A DNA stretch of 64,000 nt from Bacillus sp. OV166 (GTDB lineage: Bacteria; Bacillota; Bacilli; Bacillales; Cytobacillaceae), in contig NZ_FXWM01000001.1 of NCBI RefSeq assembly GCF_900177675.1, forward strand, positions 4,721,001-4,785,000, written 5' to 3'. Every line of letters starts with the position of its first letter. Position 1 is the first letter of the stretch. Positions 49,562 to 57,073 of this stretch are shown here, piece by piece. Under the pieces are notes generated by a model that saw nothing but the letters and a program-made list of their open reading frames with translations, had not been told where the DNA came from and did not search any database. The position numbers and the translations under genes are program-made.

Positions 49562-52213
49562 ATGTCAGAACAGTACCAATCAAGAGAGGAGCGCCGAAAG
49601 AAACTCCAAACCAAAGGTAAACCAAAAACCAAGAAAAAATCCGGTGGATTAATAAAGAAAATTTTTCTAACATTAGTGGCCCTTGGTATTATTGGAATAC
49701 TTTCGGGAGTGGGGACTTTCGCCTACTTAGTAAAGGATGCTCCCGTACTTGACCCAAAATTATTAAAAGATCCAATCCCTTCGAAGATTTTAGATAAAGA
49801 TGACAAGTTGATTACTGAAGTAGGTGCAGTTAATCGGGAATATGTAAATTACAAAGACATACCACAAGTAGTTGAAAATGCCATTTTGGCAACCGAGGAT
49901 TACCGTTTCTACAAACACCATGGTATTGACCCGATTAGATTAGGCGGTGCTGTGTTAGCTAATATCCAACATGGATTTGGTTCTGAAGGTGCCAGTACCA
50001 TCACACAACAAGTGGTTAAAAACTCATTTTTAACTCCTGAAAAAACCTTAAAGCGAAAAGTCGAAGAAGCCTGGCTCTCTTATCAGCTTGAACAGCAATA
50101 TACTAAACACCAGATTTTCGAGATGTATGTAAATAAGGTTTATGTTTCTGAAAATAGCCATGGTATTGCAACTGCAGCAAAAATCTTTTATGGAAAAGAA
50201 TTAAAAGATTTATCATTATCAGAGGCTGCCCAAATTGCTGGGATGCCGCAAAGTCCTAATAATTATAATCCTTTTGATCATCCAGATTTAGCTGAAAAGC
50301 GACGAAATATCGTCTTAACATTAATGCATCAGCATGGTTATATTTCAAAACAAGAAATGGAAGATGCGAAAAAGGTTTCTGTTAAATCAACTGTATTAAA
50401 TGAAAAGCAGCGTCAAGTAAAAGAAAAACCATTTGATTCCTTTGTTGATGCTGTTATTGATGAAGTGAAAGAAACGTCTGATTTTGATATCTTTACAGAT
50501 GGTTTAACGATCCATACGACTCTGGATCCAGATGCGCAATCATATGTAGAAGACATTCTTAATAAATCAGACATTATTGATTATCCAGATGATGAATTCC
50601 AAGCTGGGGTTGCTCTCCTTGATACAAAAACTGGAGAAATTCGGGCAATTGGAGGCGGAAGGAACCAAAAAGTAAAACGTGGGTTTAACTATGCCATCGA
50701 TACACAACGTCAACCAGGTTCAACAATCAAGCCTGTGCTTGATTATGCTCCCGCGATTGAATATTTAAATTGGGGAACTTTTGAAATGATTGAGGATAAA
50801 CCAATAACCTATTCATCCGGGAAAAAGTTTGGGAACTGGGACCAAAGCTATAAAGGACCGATGACGATTAGAACTGCACTGCAATTATCACGAAACTCAC
50901 CAGCGGTTCAGGCTCTACAGCAAGTTGGTCTTGATAAAGCCAAAGACTTTGCAATTGGTTTAGGTATTCCTTTAAAAGAAATTTTTGAATCCTACGCAAT
51001 TGGCGGCTTTAAAACGGGGGTTTCCCCACTTGAAATGGCTGGTGCCTATAGCGCCTTTGGCAATAATGGCATTTATACAAAACCACATGCTATTAGAAAA
51101 ATCAAGTTGCGTGATGGAACCTTTATTAGCACGGAACCTGAACCAAAAGTGGTAATGAAAGATTCGACCGCTTTTATGATTACCGATATGTTAAAAAGTG
51201 TCCTCTTATCTCCTGGGACAGGAACAAGGGCGAAAGTTCCCGGACTTCCAATCGCCGGTAAAACCGGTACAACGAATTATACTGATGAGGAAATACAAAA
51301 ATGGGGTATTCCGAGCAGCAGGTCCGTTCCTGATGCCTGGTTTACTGGATATACAACTAATTACACTGCGTCTATTTGGACAGGATACAAAAACCGAAGT
51401 ACACCCATCAACGCGGTCGGAAATAATCAACGTTTAGCCCAATTAATTTTTAAAAACTTAATGGAACATGTATCAAAGGATATAGATACACCTGACTTTA
51501 CAATGCCAAACAGCGTTCAAAGTGTAAGTATTGAAAGAGGCTCGATGCCGCCGGTATTGGCAAGTAAATATACCCCTGGAAGTCAAGTTATTACTGAGTA
51601 TGCTGTGAAGGGACATGCACCTAAGCGTGTCTCCCAAAGGTATGACAAGCTGAATGCTCCAAAAAAACTAAATGCCAAATATGATGAAGTAAATAAAAAT
51701 ATTAACTTAACATGGGATTACAATAATTCCAACAATGCAAATGTTACTTTCTCTGTAACGGTAAATAGCGGGACTGGTCAAAAGCAATATAATCAAGCAG
51801 GAACATCTTTAAGCATACCTGCGGTACCTGGTACTAAATATTCTTTCACGATTGTAGCAATCAGTGGTGATCGAACAAGTGACCCAGCAACGGCATCTAT
51901 TGACATACCACTACCTATTCAAGAAGAAAACCCAGGTAATACCAATCCTGGCAATGGTACAAATCCTGGTAACGGTAACGGCAATGGAAACAATGGGAAT
52001 GGGAATGGGACCGGTAACGGCAATGGAAATGGTACTGGTACTGGGAATGGCAACGGTACTGGTCCTGGTCCTGGTACTGGCGATGGTAACGGTACGGGTA
52101 ATGGCACAGGAACTGACAACCAAGATGACGGCGTTACTACTCCACCAGATACCCCAGTCGACAATGGGACAGTAGATGGAGCAAATTCAGGTACATCTAC
52201 AACATTACCCTAA
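49562..52213 (+). CDS. ponA: Class A penicillin-binding protein 1 (PonA)
   Basis: Bifunctional peptidoglycan glycosyltransferase/transpeptidase of 883 aa. A short basic cytoplasmic tail and one membrane helix (about residues 34-56) come first. The glycosyltransferase has EDYRFYKHHGID and EGASTITQQVVKN. The transpeptidase has SxxK in PGSTIKP, SxN in SRNSPAV and KTG in AGKTGTTN. A fibronectin type III-like domain (about 690-780) follows, and then a tail of about 95 residues almost wholly Gly, Asn, Thr and Pro. ATG 49562 follows AAAGGAAGGAAT; the frame opens earlier at 49529 without a site. The partner regulator GpsB is also encoded here. Confidence 0.95.
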   Translation: MSEQYQSREERRKKLQTKGKPKTKKKSGGLIKKIFLTLVALGIIGILSGVGTFAYLVKDAPVLDPKLLKDPIPSKILDKDDKLITEVGAVNREYVNYKDIPQVVENAILATEDYRFYKHHGIDPIRLGGAVLANIQHGFGSEGASTITQQVVKNSFLTPEKTLKRKVEEAWLSYQLEQQYTKHQIFEMYVNKVYVSENSHGIATAAKIFYGKELKDLSLSEAAQIAGMPQSPNNYNPFDHPDLAEKRRNIVLTLMHQHGYISKQEMEDAKKVSVKSTVLNEKQRQVKEKPFDSFVDAVIDEVKETSDFDIFTDGLTIHTTLDPDAQSYVEDILNKSDIIDYPDDEFQAGVALLDTKTGEIRAIGGGRNQKVKRGFNYAIDTQRQPGSTIKPVLDYAPAIEYLNWGTFEMIEDKPITYSSGKKFGNWDQSYKGPMTIRTALQLSRNSPAVQALQQVGLDKAKDFAIGLGIPLKEIFESYAIGGFKTGVSPLEMAGAYSAFGNNGIYTKPHAIRKIKLRDGTFISTEPEPKVVMKDSTAFMITDMLKSVLLSPGTGTRAKVPGLPIAGKTGTTNYTDEEIQKWGIPSSRSVPDAWFTGYTTNYTASIWTGYKNRSTPINAVGNNQRLAQLIFKNLMEHVSKDIDTPDFTMPNSVQSVSIERGSMPPVLASKYTPGSQVITEYAVKGHAPKRVSQRYDKLNAPKKLNAKYDEVNKNINLTWDYNNSNNANVTFSVTVNSGTGQKQYNQAGTSLSIPAVPGTKYSFTIVAISGDRTSDPATASIDIPLPIQEENPGNTNPGNGTNPGNGNGNGNNGNGNGTGNGNGNGTGTGNGNGTGPGPGTGDGNGTGNGTGTDNQDDGVTTPPDTPVDNGTVDGANSGTSTTLP

Positions 52214-52228
52214 CTAAAATGAATAGTA

Positions 52229-52266
52229 AAAAAGCGTCTAACCTTTAGGTTTAGACGCTTTTTTTA
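52229..52266. terminator. Shared terminator, ponA / ypoC
   Basis: The stem AAGCGTCTAA/TTTAGACGCTT with TTTTTT on plus overlaps the ypoC stop region on minus. Confidence 0.88.
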
Positions 52267-52600
52267 GTATACTTCTTTTCGAATACAGCTTTTCTTGCTC
52301 CACCATTAACTCTGATAACTGGCGATAGGAATGATATAGATTAGGTCTAGACATGATAAACACTAACCGTTCTTCCACATTAACAGGTTTAAACTCAAAT
52401 TTATTAGAGTTAAAAGGTTCATCCAGAGTTGCAGGCACTTCATTTGACCAAGCCAAGAACTGAATAAAAATTAGAATTCCCTTTTCCATCAGCACTTTTG
52501 CATTTTCATAATCTCGTTCACGAAATAAAGCTTCGAGTTGGACCTTACTATTTTCCCATTCCTTCAGTAGGTTGGAAATGTTCTCAACCTTTTTATCCAT
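52238..52600 (-). CDS. ypoC: YpoC family protein
   Basis: A 120-aa helical protein of unknown function (MDKKVENISNLLKEWENSKV...). The core FIQFLAWSNEVPATLDEPFNS and the KPVNVEERLVFIM segment match YpoC, which always follows nth in bacilli. The start overlaps the nth stop by eight bases, showing translational coupling. Its last codons lie in the shared terminator with ponA. Confidence 0.88.
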   Translation of the reverse strand: MDKKVENISNLLKEWENSKVQLEALFRERDYENAKVLMEKGILIFIQFLAWSNEVPATLDEPFNSNKFEFKPVNVEERLVFIMSRPNLYHSYRQLSELMVEQEKLYSKRSILKKASKPKG

Positions 52601-53255
52601 TGATAGAAACCTGACCTTTCATCCGCTTTTTGCCCTCCCTACATAGCTCTACTAGTGGGCAGCTTGGACATTGTGGATTTTGGGCTTTACAATGATAGCG
52701 GCCGAAAAATATCAAGCGATGATGTGTAACTGACCATTCGTCTTTTGGAATCTTCCTCATTAATGTTTTTTCCACTTCGAGTACAGAATCCTTCCATCGG
52801 CAAATCCCTAGACGCTTACTCACTCTTTCAACGTGAGTATCTACTGCTATAGCAGGTACATTAAAAGCAACGGACACAACTACATTTGCTGTTTTCCTGC
52901 CCACACCAGGCAGCTTTGTTAACTCATCACGATCCATTGGGATTTCACCTTTATACTCTTCTAATACCATTCGGGAAAGGCTTTGAATGTTTTTAGCTTT
53001 ATTTCGGTAAAGGCCAATCGAACGAATGTCGTTTTGTAATTCTTCTAGTGAAACCTCAAGATAATCCTCAGGTGTTTTGTATTTTTCAAATAACGATTTA
53101 GTCACTTTATTTACGAGCACATCGGTACATTGTGCCGATAAGGCCACAGCAATGACTAGTTCGAATGGATTTGAATGATTTAATTCACAGTGTGCCTCTG
53201 GAAACATCACACCCATTTGATCAAGGCAATAACGGATTTGGGTATTATTCAACAT
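52593..53255 (-). CDS. nth: Endonuclease III
   Basis: DNA glycosylase/AP lyase of 220 aa that removes oxidised pyrimidines. The helix-hairpin-helix is LPGVGRKTANVVVSVAF with the catalytic Lys; the catalytic Asp is in IAVDTHVERVS. The 4Fe-4S motif is C-X6-C-X2-C-X5-C (CKAQNPQCPSCPLVELC) near the C-terminus. ATG 53255 follows AGGTGATTGTA and gives MLNNTQIRYCL, in line with B. subtilis Nth. It lies in the dnaD-nth-ypoC order. Confidence 0.96.
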   Translation of the reverse strand: MLNNTQIRYCLDQMGVMFPEAHCELNHSNPFELVIAVALSAQCTDVLVNKVTKSLFEKYKTPEDYLEVSLEELQNDIRSIGLYRNKAKNIQSLSRMVLEEYKGEIPMDRDELTKLPGVGRKTANVVVSVAFNVPAIAVDTHVERVSKRLGICRWKDSVLEVEKTLMRKIPKDEWSVTHHRLIFFGRYHCKAQNPQCPSCPLVELCREGKKRMKGQVSING

Positions 53256-53282
53256 TACAATCACCTACTACTATTAAAATGA

Positions 53283-53308
53283 ATAAAACGAGAGATAATT
53301 CCCTCGTT
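53283..53308 (-). terminator. Possible terminator between dnaD and nth
   Basis: The short stem AACGAG/CTCTCGTT with a TTTTATT tail lies on the minus strand just after dnaD. It is weak, so nth may also be reached by read-through. Confidence 0.5.
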
Positions 53309-53316
53309 AATCAAGA

Positions 53317-54018
53317 CTATTGTTCTAACCAATTGTAAAAGGGCACAGTCGGTTGATGTGTTTCACCCTTCACAGTTCCTTTAGGTGTTTGCTTTTGACG
53401 AAATTTAAGTCCATGGGTTTTCGCTTGCTCTATCGTTTTTATCCCATTTTTCTTCCACTCAAAAAGAATTCTATCAATATACCGGAAGTTTAATTTTCCA
53501 GACATTACAGCTTCCCGTAAGGCTGCTTTGATAATAATTGGGTCGTGATGATCATCATCCATCCACATGGCTAGGGATTCACATTCAAATGGAGATAACG
53601 GTCGGCCAAATTCCTTCTCAAAACAAGTATAAAGGTCGGTTTCGTCAGCCTTCTTATCAATTTCCTTGTTATCTTTATTATTTTTCAAGAAATGTTCGAC
53701 AAGTCTTTCCCATAAAGGGATGACAGAATACTTTTCATATCGGATGCCTTCGTTCGTATATTCATCGGTAATTTCGATAAAACCTCTTTGGATCAACCTT
53801 CTAAGCATTTCATTACATTCCGAAATGGATATCGTCATTCGTGCCGATAACTCATCTGGTGTAGGAAATTCATGCCCCTTTTCTAAAAAGGTTAGTATAT
53901 TTAATAAAAGAACTAGTTCATATTCATTTAAATTTAGACTGCGGTATTCAGAAAATAATAATGTTGGAACGGTGATATTACCTTCTTGAATCCATGCTAA
54001 AAAGTTTGTTTTCATCAT
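53317..54018 (-). CDS. dnaD: Primosome protein DnaD
   Basis: A 233-aa replication-initiation and restart protein that helps load the helicase. The N-terminal winged helix (about residues 1-120) includes LNEYELVLLLNILTFLEKG and TPDELSARM. The C-terminal DnaD domain has FEKEFGRPLSPFECESLAMW and ends with the family YIDRILFEWKKNGIKT motif. GGAGGTGTCCAA places the start at ATG 54018; the frame opens earlier at 54051. In B. subtilis asnS would follow upstream, but here aspB is the direct neighbour. Confidence 0.95.
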   Translation of the reverse strand: MMKTNFLAWIQEGNITVPTLLFSEYRSLNLNEYELVLLLNILTFLEKGHEFPTPDELSARMTISISECNEMLRRLIQRGFIEITDEYTNEGIRYEKYSVIPLWERLVEHFLKNNKDNKEIDKKADETDLYTCFEKEFGRPLSPFECESLAMWMDDDHHDPIIIKAALREAVMSGKLNFRYIDRILFEWKKNGIKTIEQAKTHGLKFRQKQTPKGTVKGETHQPTVPFYNWLEQ

Positions 54019-54095
54019 TTGGACACCTCCAGTTAAGTATACCATGAACAAATTATCGGAGTAAGAGATTTAGGCATCCATCTTTGGTAACTAAA

Positions 54096-54124
54096 AGCAA
54101 AAAGCCTGCAGACCTTAGCAGACT
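54096..54124 (-). terminator. Terminator of the aspB unit
   Basis: AGTCTGC/GCAGGCT (one G-U pair) is followed by TTTTTGCTTTT on the minus strand, ten bases past the aspB stop. Confidence 0.7.
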
Positions 54125-54133
54125 TTTACGCTT

Positions 54134-55336
54134 TTAATTATTGACAATGCTTGATTTGGATGTAACAAATTGGTGGATTCTCTCCACTGCTTTTTCCAAT
54201 AATTCTAAAGAAGTTGCATAGGAAAGTCGAATGTTATCAGGAGTCCCAAATCCTGAACCAGGGATAACAGCGACCTTAGCATCGACCAGCAAGGCTTCAA
54301 CAAAAGCATCAACATTTTGATATCCTGTCAATTCAGCAGCTTTCTTTACATTTGGATAAAGGTAAAATGCTCCTTGCGGTTTCACACATGTTACACCGGG
54401 AATCGCTACTAGTTTATCAAAAATAATTGTTAATCTTTTTTCAAATGCCTGGCGCATATCTTCTACTGGCTGTTGAGAGCCATTGTAAGCAGCGATTGCT
54501 GCATACTGGGCTGTAGTTGTCGGATTAGATGTACTATGGCTTGCGAGGTTTGTCATCGCCTCAATAATTACTTTATTTCCACCCGCGTACCCGATTCTCC
54601 AACCTGTCATCGAATGTGATTTAGAAACACCATTAATTACAATGGTTTGGTCTTTAAGTTCAGGAGAAAGTTGTGCGATCGAAACATGTTTATTTTCCCC
54701 ATAAACTAGCTTTTCATAAATTTCATCTGAAACAATGAGAATATTTTCCTCAAGACAAACTTTGCCTAACTCATAAAGTTCTTCTGCTGTATACAACACA
54801 CCCGTTGGATTGCTAGGTGAATTTATTATAACAGCTTTTGTATTTTTCGTAATGGCGCTCTTTAATTGTTCTGGGGTTACTTTAAATTGATTTTGCTCTA
54901 ATCCTTCGATATACACAGGAACGCCGCCTGCTAATTTGACTTGCTCTGGATAGCTGACCCAATATGGAGTAGGGATTATAACCTCATCACCATCATTTAA
55001 TAGGACTTGAAATAATGTATAAAGAACGTGTTTAGCTCCATTTCCTACAATGATTTCATTCAGTTTATATGTTAACCCTTGGTCCGCTTCAAATTTCTTA
55101 ATAATTGCTTTTTTTAATGCAGGTAAGCCTGCTGATGGGGTATACTTCGTATGCCCTTCATTCATGGATTGTGACGCAGCATCTAAAATATATTGTGGAG
55201 TATTAAAGTCAGGTTCACCTGCTCCCAAACCGATAACGTCTTCCCCTTGTTCCTTTAATTCCTTTGCTTTTGCAGTAATTGCTAATGTTGTTGAAGGTGT
55301 AAGTGCCTTCACTCGATTTGCTAATTCCATTACCAT
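54134..55336 (-). CDS. aspB: Aspartate aminotransferase AspB
   Basis: PLP enzyme of 400 aa that exchanges amino groups between aspartate/oxaloacetate and glutamate/2-oxoglutarate. Motifs: GLGAGEPDFNTP, PTPYWVSYPEQ, SPSNPTGVLY, SDEIYEKLVYG, and the PLP lysine in NGVSKSHSMTGWRIGY near residue 238. The final Arg motif is in DNIRLSYATS. Class Ib subgroup features (PYWVSYPE, SMTGWR) are present. ATG 55336 follows TGGAGGAAATATTT. It is the first gene upstream of dnaD, with no asnS in between, and shares its strand with ypmB-ypmA. Confidence 0.95.
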   Translation of the reverse strand: MVMELANRVKALTPSTTLAITAKAKELKEQGEDVIGLGAGEPDFNTPQYILDAASQSMNEGHTKYTPSAGLPALKKAIIKKFEADQGLTYKLNEIIVGNGAKHVLYTLFQVLLNDGDEVIIPTPYWVSYPEQVKLAGGVPVYIEGLEQNQFKVTPEQLKSAITKNTKAVIINSPSNPTGVLYTAEELYELGKVCLEENILIVSDEIYEKLVYGENKHVSIAQLSPELKDQTIVINGVSKSHSMTGWRIGYAGGNKVIIEAMTNLASHSTSNPTTTAQYAAIAAYNGSQQPVEDMRQAFEKRLTIIFDKLVAIPGVTCVKPQGAFYLYPNVKKAAELTGYQNVDAFVEALLVDAKVAVIPGSGFGTPDNIRLSYATSLELLEKAVERIHQFVTSKSSIVNN

Positions 55337-55363
55337 AAATATTTCCTCCATTCTCCATCACAT

Positions 55364-55837
55364 CTATAGGTTTTCGATTTTCTTTAGCCATTCACCTGTG
55401 TCAAAGTGAACATAGTAATAATTTATTAAATTATTATTAGAACGATAATATATTTCCCACAAGGGGATATTTTTTTCCATGCCAAGTCGCACTGAAATAA
55501 CCTTTTTAGGACTTTTTTCTTGTAAAAGTTTCTGAATGGCTTCTTCTTTCGATAACCCATCCTTTGCTTTTTTCACGTAAACTTTTTTACTTTTTTCAGG
55601 AATCCAAACGATGATTTTTTCACCTTTTTTATTTTTTCCCTCAATGACATTAACAGTTTCTATGCCATTATATATATGAAAATCCTCAACTTCTTTTATA
55701 GATATTTCCTTGTTGGCTAGTGCAACCGCTTTTTTCTCTGCAGCTTTAACAGGATCCACAGATGTGAAATACACTTTTATTAATAAACCAAAAATCACTA
55801 CTATAAATATTACTATAAATATAATCCACTTTTTCAT
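55364..55837 (-). CDS. tseB: Cell-wall elongation regulator TseB (YpmB)
   Basis: A 157-aa membrane-anchored extracellular protein. One N-terminal helix (about residues 3-24, MKKWIIFIVIFIVVIFGLLI) is followed by two PepSY-like repeats (DPVKAAEKKAVALANKEI and GLSKEEAIQKLLQEKSPKKV) and a final YYYVHFDTGEWLKKIE strand. It matches YpmB, which tunes the class B PBP2A and lies between aspB and ypmA. Start ATG 55837. The stop lies 27 bases before aspB, so the genes are cotranscribed. Confidence 0.9.
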   Translation of the reverse strand: MKKWIIFIVIFIVVIFGLLIKVYFTSVDPVKAAEKKAVALANKEISIKEVEDFHIYNGIETVNVIEGKNKKGEKIIVWIPEKSKKVYVKKAKDGLSKEEAIQKLLQEKSPKKVISVRLGMEKNIPLWEIYYRSNNNLINYYYVHFDTGEWLKKIENL

Positions 55838-55852
55838 TAAGCACTCACTTCT

Positions 55853-56023
55853 TTATGTACGATAAATGGTAAAAATCGCTGTATTTTTATCTTCTTGATC
55901 AAGTGCCAGTCCAAACATAAGATCTTTTTGCTTCAAGGTTCGATTAAGGGCATCAACAATTTTATACAAATCCGGACTGTGCTGGATTTTTACTGTTGAT
56001 AACACTTCAATTTTACTTTCCAT
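55853..56023 (-). CDS. ypmA: YpmA family protein (DUF4264)
   Basis: A 56-aa protein opening MESKIEVLSTVKIQHSPDLY and ending LDQEDKNTAIFTIYRT, matching YpmA/DUF4264 of unknown function. AGGAAAAGGG precedes the ATG. It ends 15 bases before tseB. The dinG-ypmA-ypmB-aspB order is that of B. subtilis. It falls below common ORF length cutoffs. Confidence 0.88.
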   Translation of the reverse strand: MESKIEVLSTVKIQHSPDLYKIVDALNRTLKQKDLMFGLALDQEDKNTAIFTIYRT

Positions 56024-56140
56024 CCCTTTTCCTCCAATATTTGCCTATTTCTCTACAATAATTGATAAATCTCAACCATTATTATAACAGGTGGAAGCAA
56101 AAAGCGGGTCAGTGATTATATGAATTTTTCTAATTTTTTC

Positions 56141-56995
56141 TTAGTTATCCTCTTCAACAGGGATCGTTATTACTTCATAGTTTGAATCGGTGAATTTTAT
56201 CGTGACGGTACCATGTTTTTTGGTAGTATAGATTTCTGACCAAGTTTCATGGAGATCGACAAGAATGTCAGGGTCATGCTCCTCTTCTCCTGGTGCAAAT
56301 AGAATCGAAATTTGCGGATTTAAATACTGGATTAATTTTTCAGATAAAGAGTCATCCATTGCACAATTAGGAATCTTAAAAACATTAATATTCTCCAAAT
56401 TCTTCTTCATCAAGGTTTCCTCCGCATGTGGTGTAAATGAAGTCATAAGGAAAATGCGGTGATTAAAAAAATCTAGTGTCAAATCCATGCCCTCATTGGG
56501 TTCATTTCCAACAAATTCGACCACTGCAGTCAATTCCGGAAGAATGGTTTTTTTTGTGCCCTCACCCCAGGTGACGACTGCAGGTTTATTTGGTAATCTT
56601 AGTTTATTTGTTATTTGGGTAGATAACTCCAGTGTTGTAATAATTTCTTTAATACTATACTTCGTTATTAGCCTATTCATTTGTTTTTCTGAAAGCTCTA
56701 GTTCGTTCTTTGTAAGAATTAGCTTCGAAATTTCCTTCACATCGTAAAGATAAAGCCATCCTTCCAATTCTGCATCTGTCTTTTTCCCACCGGCATTTAC
56801 CAAGATATTTTCACCATTTGAGCCTTGAATAAGGGTTGAATCACCTTCTGACAGGCCTAAAAAAGTAACAGCAACTTCATGATCCTTAATATTTAAATCA
56901 ATGTTTTCAATATTATTTAAAGTAGTCGTCTTTGATGCCTCTACCATGAGTGTCGATTGAATGAATATGGCCATTATTAATAGTAAGGTTCTCAT
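56141..56995 (-). CDS. Secreted ComEC-like metallo-beta-lactamase-fold protein, metal site lost
   Basis: A 284-aa protein with a signal peptide (MRTLLLIMAIFIQSTLMVEA). Residues 41-70 follow the ComEC C-terminal domain pattern: VTFLGLSEGDSTLIQ for VTFLDVGQGDAILI, and NILVNAGG for ILIDGG. Where that family has the metal-binding SHxxxDH motif, this protein has LTKNELELSEKQ, and later His ligands are also absent. It therefore keeps the fold but looks catalytically dead, perhaps a binding or regulatory protein. The start is at ATG 56995. It lies between ypmA and dinG, where I expect no gene in B. subtilis. Confidence 0.68.
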   Translation of the reverse strand: MRTLLLIMAIFIQSTLMVEASKTTTLNNIENIDLNIKDHEVAVTFLGLSEGDSTLIQGSNGENILVNAGGKKTDAELEGWLYLYDVKEISKLILTKNELELSEKQMNRLITKYSIKEIITTLELSTQITNKLRLPNKPAVVTWGEGTKKTILPELTAVVEFVGNEPNEGMDLTLDFFNHRIFLMTSFTPHAEETLMKKNLENINVFKIPNCAMDDSLSEKLIQYLNPQISILFAPGEEEHDPDILVDLHETWSEIYTTKKHGTVTIKFTDSNYEVITIPVEEDN

Positions 56996-57073
56996 GACAC
57001 ACCTCCCATAATATAGGATGTGTTTTTTACCAAATATTATCCAGTATATTAAATAATTGGTCCAACTGATTTA

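Noticed and set aside
51864..52175. Open frames in the Gly/Asn-rich end of ponA on both strands
   Set aside because: Low-complexity coding sequence opens other frames; composition and lack of start signals mark them as shadows.
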